Assembly (NCBI GenBank): GCA_003427395.1
Contig: BFEA01000190.1
Location: 1,475,125 to 1,496,740, forward strand
Length of the DNA stretch: 21,616 nt
From: Chara braunii
Lineage: Eukaryota > Streptophyta > Charophyceae > Charales > Characeae
Direction of reading: 5' to 3'
Under the pieces are notes generated by a model. The model was not told the DNA's origin and ran no database searches. It worked only from the letters and a program-made list of their open reading frames with translations. Position numbers and translations under genes: made by a program. Positions 1-7,700 of the stretch are shown here, piece after piece (the stretch's first letter is position 1; every line of letters begins with the position of its first letter).

Positions 1-6
1 CAGAGA

Positions 7-41
<35 letters not shown>

Positions 42-68
42 ACACGCAGGGAGTCTGAGGAGATTCGT

Positions 69-106
<38 letters not shown>

Positions 107-165
107 GCAGGGAGATTCGTGCTTTCTTTTCTTTTCTTTTCTTTCTTTCTTTCTTTCTTTTTTTT
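1..165. repeat. CT microsatellite, duplicated unit, and TTTC tract
   Basis: Two long CT runs are each followed by a near-identical tail containing cacacgcagggag and attcgtgctttct, so the microsatellite and its flank look tandemly duplicated with a period of roughly 65 bp. A CTTTT/CTTT-rich tract follows to about 165. No coding signal is seen. Confidence 0.85.
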
Positions 166-496
166 GTTTAATTTCTAAAACATACGACCGGAAGTCCGAC
201 CCCCGAAAGTCGCTGCGCGTTAACGGCCGCGACTTCTAAAAAACAACGGGGAGGTACTGGTGGTTTGAAGTTGTGTTAACAAAGAAAATCATATGTGAAA
301 CACAGGCCGGGTTGGCGGAGATTTCACAATGGCCTGTGGACAGTGTGGAGTAATGGAAGTCTCCAAAGTTGTGACTTGCGTTTAACAAATTTGAGCTTAT
401 TTATTCCCCTTATTCGACCATATGAAAACAAAGAGAGAGGTTGGAACATGCACATTTCAGTTGGAGAAGTGAAAAAGGAGGAGGAACTTAGAAGAC
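166..496. other. Intergenic or intronic stretch without a supported gene
   Basis: I see no supported gene here. A short plus-strand ORF at 295-504 has no recognisable domain. If exon 497-851 really ends in a splice donor, this stretch is the start of the next intron of the minus-strand hinge gene. A following exon, expected to begin with a Ser-Gly/Gly-Gly-type motif that ends SMC hinges, was looked for and not found. Confidence 0.4.
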
Positions 497-851
497 CTGT
501 TTGAAGAGCTCCCCAAGGGGAGTGACCAGATTCTTCCGTGAAAATCCATTACTGCCATCAGGATGACCAGACGGTTTTTGCAGCTGAACTGCTACGTCTC
601 TATCCGCCACGACGAACCAGTGCTTACAGTACTTGTTGAGAACTGGAAGGTATCTTCGTTCACACTCGACGAAAGACATGAGTGGAACTGGAAACCTCAA
701 GTCCACTTTCGACGATGGGTCCGAGGCGCTCGACTCCACTGCTGGAGCTTGCCCCATCTCAGAAAGAATATCGCATGCCACTACCCCAATCCGCTTCTCT
801 TGGAAAGCGTTTATGACTTCATTGGCCATATCTCGGTCCTCCACAACGAAG
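497..851 (-). CDS. SMC-like protein, exon encoding second half of the SMC hinge
   Basis: The exon follows a TTGTGTTGCAG acceptor (852-854 is ctg on the plus strand). Its first base completes a Cys codon begun at the end of exon 1742-1947, so the phase-2 junction fits. The peptide opens with FVVEDRDMANEVI, followed by a helix and RIGVVACDILSEM. It then has a second hinge lobe with PLMSFVECERRYLPVLNKY, FVVADRDVAVQLQ and finally NLVTPLGELFKQ. Known SMC hinges (cohesin, condensin, and the SMCHD1/GMI1/DMS3 class) have a strand and acidic loop of this kind, a repeated half-domain, and a VT-x-x-G-x-LF-type end. The frame stays open to a TAA at 488. I place the donor at CAG|GTCTTC (496/497) because it keeps phase 0 and ends where hinge exons would, but that donor is weak and a real C-terminus at 488 is possible. 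The hinge would mediate dimerisation in a chromosome- or chromatin-associated complex. The subfamily is not resolved. Confidence 0.8.
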
Positions 852-964
852 CTGCAACACAAGGCAAAACGCAAACCAAACAAATAAGATGTACCGTCAA
901 TCGTGGATGATGATTTTCTTGTTGCACTTCCATGTGTGCGAAGTTGCCGACTCTAAAACCTATC

Positions 965-1056
965 ACGGCTTTCTCGATTTATGCGTGTCATCCTTGCACA
1001 GGGGCCATGCTAATCTTTTCTGTATTGTTCCAATTTTAACGGATGTCCCGAAGGAC
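965..1056 (-). pseudogene. U6 snRNA-like copy, minus strand
   Basis: The minus strand reads as U6: a CTTCGGGACATCC 5' stem, TTAAAATTGGAACAATAC, GATTAGCATGGCCCC, GCAAGGATGACACGCA and AAATCGAGAAA. The ACAGAGA box that pairs with the 5' splice site is changed to ACAGAAA, and the 3' end departs from AAATGGTCC. No plant-type USE or TATA box at the expected -30/-60 positions was recognised. It is most likely a retroposed pseudogene. It lies in the intron between exons 1742-1947 and 497-851, in the sense orientation of the host gene. Confidence 0.85.
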
Positions 1057-1070
1057 TCAACATCATACTA

Positions 1071-1153
1071 TCCTTCGTGACATAACTTGGAATGACATAT
1101 AGAAGATTAGCATGGGCCCCTGCGCGGGGATGACACGCAGAAATCGAGCAACG
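1071..1153 (+). pseudogene. U6 snRNA-like copy, plus strand, head-to-head with the previous one
   Basis: The plus strand has CCTTCGTGACAT, then GGAATGACATATAGAAGATT, AGCATGGGCCCCTGCGC, GGATGACACGCA and AAATCGAG. The ATCCG/AAAATT segment after the 5' stem is shortened and the ACAGAGA box is degraded (ATAGA), so a functional snRNA is unlikely. Its 5' end lies about 14 bp from the 5' end of the minus-strand copy, making an imperfect inverted repeat of about 80 bp per arm. Confidence 0.8.
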
Positions 1154-1566
1154 AGAAAAATGAATAGATAACCCTCAAGTCTCAACCTGTATCCTGTAGG
1201 AGCGCAAAGTCCAAATTTCACAGACCAGACCCCTTTGGAAGTTTGGACACAACTCTTTCAATGTTTACCTTCTAACTTTACCTGGCTCCATGGTAATGGT
1301 TGTGAAGCCCCTCCCCCCCCCCAACCCCATCCTCCTGCTCGTGACTGTGACTGCTTACAATTTTTTTACTGTAAGAGTCAGTAAGACGCAATTCCTCGCG
1401 TAATTGATCATCTGGTCCACTGAGTTTCTCCGCATTCTTGGATATGTTTCAATTTGAAGTTTGAACTACTTAAAATTTCAAAATTTCCATTCCATAATCA
1501 ATTCTGTCCTTCGACCTTCCTACCAAAAGGGCGAGGAGCGTGTGCGAGTTCTCTATGAAAGATTTT
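1154..1566. other. Intronic stretch without recognised features
   Basis: It sits inside the host-gene intron between exons 1742-1947 and 497-851. A short C-run is present near 1312-1322. I see no gene, RNA or repeat family here. Confidence 0.5.
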
Positions 1567-1633
1567 GACTTGCCGGTGGAAGAGGAACCGGACTGATGCT
1601 CTCCAGAATGGAAAAGAAGCCAGATCCATAAGG
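1567..1633 (+). repeat. Dispersed GACTTGCCGGTGG repeat, copy 1
   Basis: This begins gacttgccggtggaa and continues through aggaaccggactgatgctc, ccagaatgg and agccag. The same ordered blocks recur at 2662 (interrupted), 14283, and inverted at 13811-13870, so it is an interspersed repeat of about 60-70 bp, probably the body of a SINE or MITE. Its full ends are not defined by this window. Confidence 0.7.
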
Positions 1634-1637
1634 TTCT

Positions 1638-1676
1638 GTGTGTTTGTTTGTTAAACTTTGTTTGTTTGTTTGTTCC
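1638..1676. repeat. GTTT microsatellite
   Basis: Two runs of tgtttgtttgttt are separated by a short AAACT interruption, within the host-gene intron. Nothing else is visible. Confidence 0.75.
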
Positions 1677-1741
1677 TCGATTTCCATTCCATTTTTGTTT
1701 TTGCGCAGTCATGTCATGTGCATTGGACTCCAGCTTCTCAC

Positions 1742-1947
1742 CATGTTGCAAGATTTAAGGATGCCATCAATACAGAATTGACAGCTGTTCTCATCTTGTA
1801 ATCCACGAACGCAATGTCGCACAGCCGTCCATGAAACCTTCCGGGATGCTTCGGCCTTAGCCTCGCCACTTCTGCGTCGTAGCTGTTAGTTTTGGCCGAA
1901 CAGGATAGCATGTCCTGCTTCTTGGCATGAAGCTCTTGACCACAGAC
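1742..1947 (-). CDS. SMC-like protein, exon with end of coiled coil and first half of the SMC hinge
   Basis: The acceptor is GGTCTGCAG (ctg at 1948-1950) and the donor is ACATG|GTGAGAAG (from 1741 down). The length is 206 nt, 68 codons plus two bases, so it enters in phase 0 and leaves in phase 2, exactly complemented by the first base of exon 497-851. Translation gives a short amphipathic stretch with QELHAKKQDML, then EVARLRPKHPGRFHGRLCDI, AFVDYKMRTAVNSVL and ASLNLAT. The Pro-Gly-x-x-Gly-x-hydrophobic turn followed by an A-x-x-x-hydrophobic helix is the usual start of an SMC hinge. The block GRLCDIAFVD also resembles the SMCHD1/GMI1 class. A short 299-nt intron carrying a 14-bp inverted repeat separates it from the upstream coiled-coil exon. 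Confidence 0.85.
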
Positions 1948-2038
1948 CTGCAGACCAATCCATAGCATGTTAGCAAACACAAAAAAAAAACTAGAATACA
2001 TAATGGACTTTGTGGGCTAGAGTGACCGATACTGAAGA

Positions 2039-2129
2039 TACCGTCTTCACCCGATCGCTGCATCTGGACTGAAAGTTGTGCGAAAATACAGCTATAATGA
2101 CCGGGTGCTCTATTTGGGTGAAGACGGTA
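2039..2129. mobile_element. MITE-like inverted-repeat element in a short intron
   Basis: The 14-mer taccgtcttcaccc at 2039-2052 has its exact reverse complement at 2116-2129, with a 63-nt spacer. Reading the outer TA as a target duplication gives 12-bp terminal repeats (ccgtcttcaccc) and an 87-bp element, the pattern of small Tc1/mariner-type MITEs. Equally, it may be an intronic hairpin shortening the path between splice sites. It carries no coding capacity. Confidence 0.55.
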
Positions 2130-2246
2130 GTAGAGTTTGCAACAATCTCCAAAAGAATGATGATTAACTGCTCAACCTAGAGATAAGAGTCTTGGATTAC
2201 AAAGAGTGCTCTCAAGACACGGCGTCCTGGAACAAAAGGCCTGTAC

Positions 2247-2411
2247 CTGCAGAACGGTCAGCTCGTGTTTCAATTTGTGCCATGTTTTCATCTTATTCTC
2301 ATCAATATCTCTCGAAAGAACACCTATTTTCTCCCATAGTGCTGCTTCCTCTGCATCCTGAGCTTGACAGCGAGAGGCCTGGCAATCCAGCTCTTGCTGC
2401 AGTTTCACCAC
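2247..2411 (-). CDS. SMC-like protein, coiled-coil exon directly before the hinge
   Basis: The exon is 165 nt (55 codons) between acceptor TTTCAATCAG (ctg at 2412-2414) and donor CTGCAG|GTACAG. It is phase 0 at the start and end. The peptide VVKLQQELDCQ...AEEAALWEKIGVL...MKTWHKLKHELTVLQ is highly charged with Leu/Val/Ile at heptad spacing, typical of coiled coil. It is followed by the hinge exon, the order expected for the descending coiled-coil arm of an SMC protein. A retroposed U6 copy sits about 40 bp into the upstream intron. Confidence 0.75.
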
Positions 2412-2451
2412 CTGATTGAAATGGCGATTAACAACAAAACAACAAGCATTC

Positions 2452-2554
2452 CCTTAATTCTTCGGGACATCCGTTAAAATTCGAACGATACAGAGAAGAT
2501 TAGCATGGGCCCTGCACAATCAAGGATGACACGCATAAATCGAGAAATGGTCCA
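2452..2554 (+). pseudogene. U6 snRNA-like copy with A-rich 3' tail
   Basis: It has CTTCGGGACATCCG, TTAAAATTCGAACGATACAG, an intact ACAGAGA box and AGC triad (ACAGAGAAGATTAGCATGG), GGATGACACGCATAAATCG and AGAAATGGTCC. Near the 5' stem the sequence is altered, and the internal stem-loop region carries extra bases (GCACAATCAAGG where GCGCAAGG is expected). An A-rich tract with G interruptions runs from about 2555 to 2594, the mark of LINE-assisted retroposition rather than Pol III termination, which would give T's. No upstream U6 promoter elements were recognised. Confidence 0.85.
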
Positions 2555-2594
2555 ACAAAAAAAAAGGAAAAAAAAAGGAAAAAAAAAAAGAAAA
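2555..2594 (+). repeat. A-rich tail of the U6 retrocopy
   Basis: Three A runs are separated by GG or G. They directly follow the conserved 3' end of the U6-like sequence, which supports retroposition of a polyadenylated U6 RNA. A clear target-site duplication was looked for and not found. Confidence 0.7.
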
Positions 2595-2661
2595 TGTGTT
2601 TTGAACAGTCCCTGATCCGTAATTTGGGGAATTGCTTGGAGTGTGTATTATGTATCTTTCT

Positions 2662-2916
2662 GACTTGCCGGTGGGGAACAGGAAATGGGTTGATGACTGA
2701 TGTGTACCAACGGGCCTAGCTCAGTCGGTACACCCATCAACTGTTTAGATACATACGCAAGTTCAAATCATGATGGACCAAGATGAATGGAATTATCTGG
2801 AATTACCTGGGGCCGGTCAGGCCGATGCTGACATTTTTTTCTTTTTTTTTTTTCGAGAAAAAGGAAGTGGACTGGTGCCTCCCCAGAATGGATATGGAGC
2901 CAGGCCAATAATGCAA
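2662..2916 (+). repeat. Dispersed GACTTGCCGGTGG repeat, copy 2, interrupted
   Basis: The left part, gacttgccggtgggg plus aacaggaaatgg, ends at 2688. The right part resumes at 2862 with aggaagtggactggtgcc, ccagaatgg and agccaggcc. Together they match the block order of the copy at 1567-1633. The break is filled by a tRNA-headed insertion and flanked by a near-duplicate 9-mer. Confidence 0.65.
2689..2861 (+). mobile_element. tRNA-derived SINE nested in an older repeat
   Basis: A Pol III A box (tagctcagtcgg, 2717-2728) and B box core (gttcaaatc, 2761-2769) lie 44 bp apart, the spacing found in tRNA genes. The acceptor stem does not pair well, so this is not an intact tRNA. A non-tRNA body follows and ends in T-rich runs (2834-2853). 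The insertion is bracketed by aggaaatgg (2680-2688) and aggaagtgg (2862-2870), a candidate 9-bp target duplication with one mismatch. Confidence 0.65.
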
Positions 2917-3281
2917 GGAAGATGAGCAATAGCGAACTTCAGCAATCAAACAGCATCATACATATGAGACCAGATAGTCGTGACCTCGAACCAACAGCAG
3001 AATTGCATCACGAGTTGCACCAAATAAGAACACACCAAGAGTTCATAATTGACAATGCTGAAATAGTCCCATCATCATCATCACCGAAGAACCAAAGTTG
3101 ATATCCTATATGGCGCTCGGCGCCCAGACTACATATGGCAGATCCTATCTAGCCTATACTACAATGCTGAAGTTGACGACAACAACTCTCCTGAAGTACG
3201 AGCAGATAGCGGCCAATGCCGCACGCTTCCAGCACCAGATATGTCTCTCGCTTCACTCACAACCTCGTTCCCCAACTCACA
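2917..3281. other. Intronic stretch without recognised features
   Basis: The stretch lies between the SINE/repeat nest and the LTR. A short ATC run is present near 3067-3085. No coding or RNA signal is seen. The last bases before the LTR (tcaca, 3277-3281) would be one half of the element's target duplication, whose partner is lost in or beyond the assembly gap. Confidence 0.5.
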
Positions 3282-4363
3282 TGTTATGAACTTGGTTGTC
3301 TGACAAATTTGTTTGCCACTCACACGCAGAAGAACTCACACACGCCCATACATGCATGAGACAAAGGGGAGGAGGAGACAGAGTCCAACTGCACACAGAC
3401 CAGAGATAAGCAGCGGAATAGCAACCATGCACAGAAGGGGAGAATACACACAGTGTTCCTCTCTCTCTGACGCACTCCCAACAGCCAATCACAATATGAC
3501 ACTGCGAAGATCACAATTGGAATATGACACAGATGATGAGCCAACTCAACTCAATTAACCCCAATTATCGTCACAGAGTTCAACCCAGTGTCTCGCCACC
3601 GCAGTACCACACACTCCACTCACTACTTCACTCCCAGAGTCTAGCGCTGCACTGAAACAGCCTCCCAGAGGCCAGCGCCATACACCCAGATGAAGATCAT
3701 GAACAGCGATGTAGTCCCCAGTGCCGATGAGTCACTCTGGCGATGAAGAAGGTAGCTATGGCTGCCAGGCTGCTACCGTAGCAGCAGCGCCCACATGTAC
3801 CCAGCGAAGAGCCTCGGAATAGTCCTGCGAGGCGCAGATACCCCCAGAGGGTAGATGCGCTGAGACCAGCCCCAGCTATGGCCGTCTCTCAAGGCCGGCT
3901 ATGGCTGCCTCACGTAGCTGAAGTCTCAAGTGCCGCTGTAGACTTTCAGCGCTGCACAACTTGGTTGGCCCCGAACGCTACACGCGAAAATGAAAAGCCA
4001 AAATTCCCCTCCCCACTCGGCCTCTCCTACTTCTAGATTCTAGCCTAGACCTACTGGACCCTACCGGACCTAGACCTACTGGACCCTACCGGACCGAACT
4101 ACCGGTACCGTTTCAGCAAGGGCCTGTTCGGCCTCTACAGCAAACCCTACAGCACTTAGGGCGCAGAGCCACTTAGGGCCTGCAAACACTCAACCTACCG
4201 GTGTTAATTTATTCTATTTTTAGAACAGCGGACAACCCTCAGTGCGACCACAAAACACAGCAACCGCACACAGCAAAACACGCCGCAAATACTCAGCACG
4301 CAAAACGCTGTATGATACAACCTCGCAGTCAGTTACGACAGCTGAGATCAGCAAGTCATTGCA
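3282..4363 (-). repeat. 3' LTR of the gypsy element
   Basis: On the plus strand it begins tgttatgaacttggttgtct and ends cattgca, so the minus strand has the TG...CA ends of LTRs. Both ends and many internal blocks match the LTR at 17989-19270 (actcacac..., cccatacat..., ggtaccgtttcag...). That comparison fixed the borders. The length is about 1082 bp. It directly follows a purine-rich ggggagggtaag on the minus strand. An AATAAA lies near 4205-4215 on the minus strand and may be a poly(A) signal. Confidence 0.8.
4044..4093. repeat. Perfect 25-bp tandem duplication inside the LTR
   Basis: The unit 4044-4068, beginning cctagacctactggaccc, is repeated exactly at 4069-4093. A related but non-duplicated version is in the other LTR near 18890. 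Repeated modules of this kind are common in LTR U3 regions, but no factor site is recognised. Confidence 0.85.
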
Positions 4364-4380
4364 GGCTTACCCTCCCCGGG
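4364..4380 (-). other. Candidate polypurine tract
   Basis: The minus strand reads ggggagggtaag just before the LTR start, between the pol stop at 4397 and the LTR TG at 4363. A purine-rich tract here primes plus-strand DNA synthesis in LTR elements. Two pyrimidines separate it from the LTR. Confidence 0.5.
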
Positions 4381-4396
4381 AGCGAGGACCTCCGAG

Positions 4397-4759
4397 CTAG
4401 GGGTGCAGGCGAGGTGAGCGGCGAAGGTTACCCTTCTGAGCCGCTTCATATCGCAANACAACNGACTTTGNTGTCTTGAGAAGGTCCTTCCTGTAATACC
4501 ACCGATTTTCAGTCGGAGGTTGGAAGGCAAACTTCACAAGATACTGCCGGTCGGGGCCAGTGCCCCACTCATCCTCAATGGATACCACGTCGTATCCCTT
4601 ACCAGGGATTGGTGGACCCCACTGAGGGGGCCGGTCAGGGAATGCATCAACTGGAGTGAAGGGAAGCAGCTTAGATGCATGGAAGACCAGATAGGTACGT
4701 AGATGCAGAGGGACATCAATGGTGTACGACGGACCAAAAGGATCAGCCCCTACTGTATC
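4397..4759 (-). pseudogene. pol C-terminal chromodomain-like tail, cut off by a TGA
   Basis: This continues the pol frame without any shift after the in-frame TGA at 4760-4762 and runs to a TAG at 4397-4399. It encodes the usual post-integrase segment (DPFGPSY, VFHASKLLPF), then YDVVSIEDEWG, RQYLVKFAFQPP and a YYRKDLL end. The YLVKF core and flanking acidic strand resemble the chromodomain that targets chromovirus integration to particular chromatin. The expected downstream Trp-Glu-Pro is replaced by Trp-Tyr-Tyr. Three single undetermined bases (4457, 4463, 4471) lie in the last codons. Confidence 0.75.
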
Positions 4760-7700
4760 TCACACCTGCCATGGACCCAAATACTTGGGCAGCAGCTTGG
4801 GAGAGATATCCTCCTCCCTCGACAACTCTGAACTGGCTACCCAGACATAGTCACCTGTACGAATGGGGGAAGGCCTGCGATGGCGATTAGCTTGTTCAAT
4901 CATTGCCTTTTGGGCTTTGAACAAGTTCGCTCGAGCTCTTTCCACATCCAGACGATAGCGTCTGGTGAACTCTGCGGTGCCTGGGGTCAAGTCTGGCTTA
5001 GCCTTGTCGATGATATCATCGAGAGGCCGACGTGGCTCTCGTCCCCAATGTAGTCGATAGGGACTGAATCCAGTCGAGGAGTGGACAAACATATTATACA
5101 TGAGCTGTTCACGAGCGAGATGGAGGTCCCAGTCCTGTTGATCTGGTGAGATAACAGGACGCAGCAATTGGAATAAGATCTGGTTCATCACTTGAGCCTG
5201 ACCATTGGCTTCAGGATGACAACCAGAAGTCATATCTAGTCGAAAGTGTAAGTAGTCCTTACAGTAGGACTGCCACTCATCGCTGCAAAATTGGGGATCT
5301 CGATCGCTGACAATAGAAGTGGGCGGTCCATGGTGCGTGACCCACCTCTCAGAGAAGGCTGCTCTCACAGCCGGGACCCTCGCTACCTCTGGCAAGGGGA
5401 TGAACTCTGCATATTTGGAAAACCTGTCAACGCAGACCATAACCTGACGCATGCCACGAGAAGTGGTCTTGCCTAAGTCCGTGAAATCAATGGATACAGA
5501 CTGTGAAGGACCATCAGGTATGGGCAAGGGTTTGAGCAGTCCCAGAGGAGGTTTCCGCTGAACCTTATTCCTCTGACATAGCTCACAGGTTTCCACATAG
5601 CGCAACATATCACTCCGCATCTCCTTCCAGAAGAAGCGTTGCGACAGGGCTGCATACGACTTTAAGAACCCAAAGTGTCCACGTGCATCGTGGCACTCTG
5701 ACATCAGCAGTGTCCTCAGCTGCTGACCCTCAGGAATACATAAGCGCTCCTCTCCTCTGCTGTAAGTGTACAACAGATCTGAACTCATAGCATAGCCAGG
5801 TTCAGAATTGGGATCTGCTTGCAGATTCCTGATGATGGGTCCATAAGTCGGATCCTGAGGCAGTAAGCGAGTAATGGTCTGACGGACCTCCTCTCCAAAG
5901 GAGTGAGTAGAGAAGATCAGCGCAAAAGAATCAGGCCTACGAGAGAGGGCATCAACTACCTTATTGTAGCAGGCCTTCTTGTGTTTCAGTTCAAAGTCAA
6001 ACAGGTCGATGAACTGAATGTAGCGTGCCAACTTGTCGTTCAACTCTCCCTGGGACTTCAACCACTGCAAAGTGGAATGATCAGAGAAGATCTTGAAGTG
6101 CCTGCCCAGGAGAAAGTGCTTCCAATGTTTCAGGGCACTGACAAGAGCATATAGCTCTTTCTCGTAGGTAGAGTCCTGAAGTTTCTGAGTCTTGATCTTC
6201 TTACTCATAAACTCAATAGGTCTCAGACCATTCCCATCATCCTGCTGAAGTACTGCCCCAATGCCATACTGACTGGCGTCAGTGGTCAGGACGAATGGCA
6301 AGGTGGGGTCAGGTAGCTTCAGAACAGGTGCATGAGTCAAGGCCTGTTTGAGTCGTGCAAAGGCCATCTGGCAGTGAAGAGACCAAAGAAAGGGAGTGTC
6401 TTTCTTTGTGAGGTTAGTCAGGGGTGCAGCCACTACAGAAAAGTTATTGACGAACTTTCTGTAGTATGAGGCCAGACCCAAGAAAGACCGAACATCTCTC
6501 ACTGTCTGGGGTTGTGGCCAGTACTGAATAGCAACAATTTTGGCGGCTTTAGGGGCCAGACCATCTCCAGAGATTACATGACCCAGGTAGATCACAGAGG
6601 GAACTCCAAAAGAGGACTTCTCTTTGTTGATCTTATACTGGCTGTCACGTAATGACTGAAGGACCAGAGCCAGGTGCTCTGCATGTTCCGTGGTAGTTTT
6701 GCTGAATACCATGATATCATCCAGGTAGACAACCATAAACTTATCCAGGTACGGCCTGAAGATGCGGTGCATCTCTGTCTGGAACGTGCCAGGTGCATTG
6801 CAAAGTCCAAATGGCATAACCAGATACTCATAAGTACCATATCTGGTTTTGAAGGCTGTCTTGTGGACATCCTCCTCTGCCATCTCAATCTGGTGATAAC
6901 CAGACTTGAGGTCGACTTTGCTGAAAATGGTGCATCCCTGGACCATGTCCAGAAGGTCATCGATCCTAGGAAGTGGCTCTGTACTCTTCCTAGTGATCTT
7001 GTTGAGACCCCTGTAGTCGATGCACATTCTGAACTCGCCACTCCCCTTTGGAACGAAGAGGACTGAAGCGCCAAATTCAGAAGTGCTGGGCCTGATCCGG
7101 CCTTTGCTGGTCAGGGTCTCAAGCTGTCGTCTGAGCTCCTCAAGCTCAGCAGGGGACATCCTGTAGATGCGGCCCTTGGGAGGGACCGCTCCAGGCAGCA
7201 GCTCAATGTGATGCTTGGTTGGCCGGTTGGGTAACCCAAAGGGCTCCTGCATCAGATCAGCGTACAGGTCCACCACCTGCTGTATCTCAGGAGGACAGGA
7301 AACAGTGGGAGCGTCTGTTTGCTTGACTAGAGCTATAAATAGACGCTCGTGGTCATACTGGCATGAGAGAGCATAAAACTCTCTCGCTCTCAGGCAGAAG
7401 CATGAGGTCTTAGGGTGGTGATCAACAACAATCATGCAAGGCTGATACACCCCCTTGTTGTTAGGCAGCTCAACCTTGGGGATCTGCCAGTCGATCCTTG
7501 GGTTGACTGCTTTCAGCCACTGCATAGAGAAAACCAGGTCAAAGGGTAGATCAGGGAATATGTAGAAGTTCAGACTGTGTCTGACTTCTCCAGCACAGTC
7601 GAAGGTAACAGGGATGCCCCTGACCTTCTCCCTGATAGTCAGTATAGTGGAGTCACCTATCCTGACCTGCAGCGGTTGCTGCAGTTGCACCACTTTCATG

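Noticed and set aside
563-910. Plus-strand ORFs opposite exon 497-851
   Set aside because: The minus strand has hinge-like motifs and a matched splice phase. The plus frames show nothing.
2452-2554. Functional U6 snRNA gene
   Set aside because: There is no USE/TATA promoter or T-run terminator. It has an A-rich tail, internal extra bases and an altered 5' stem.
2708-2780. Intact tRNA gene
   Set aside because: The A and B boxes are present, but the acceptor stem does not pair, the anticodon arm is unconvincing, and a SINE-like body follows.
6592-7074. 160-codon minus ORF and several plus ORFs inside pol
   Set aside because: They overlap the RT region in other frames and have no domain of their own.
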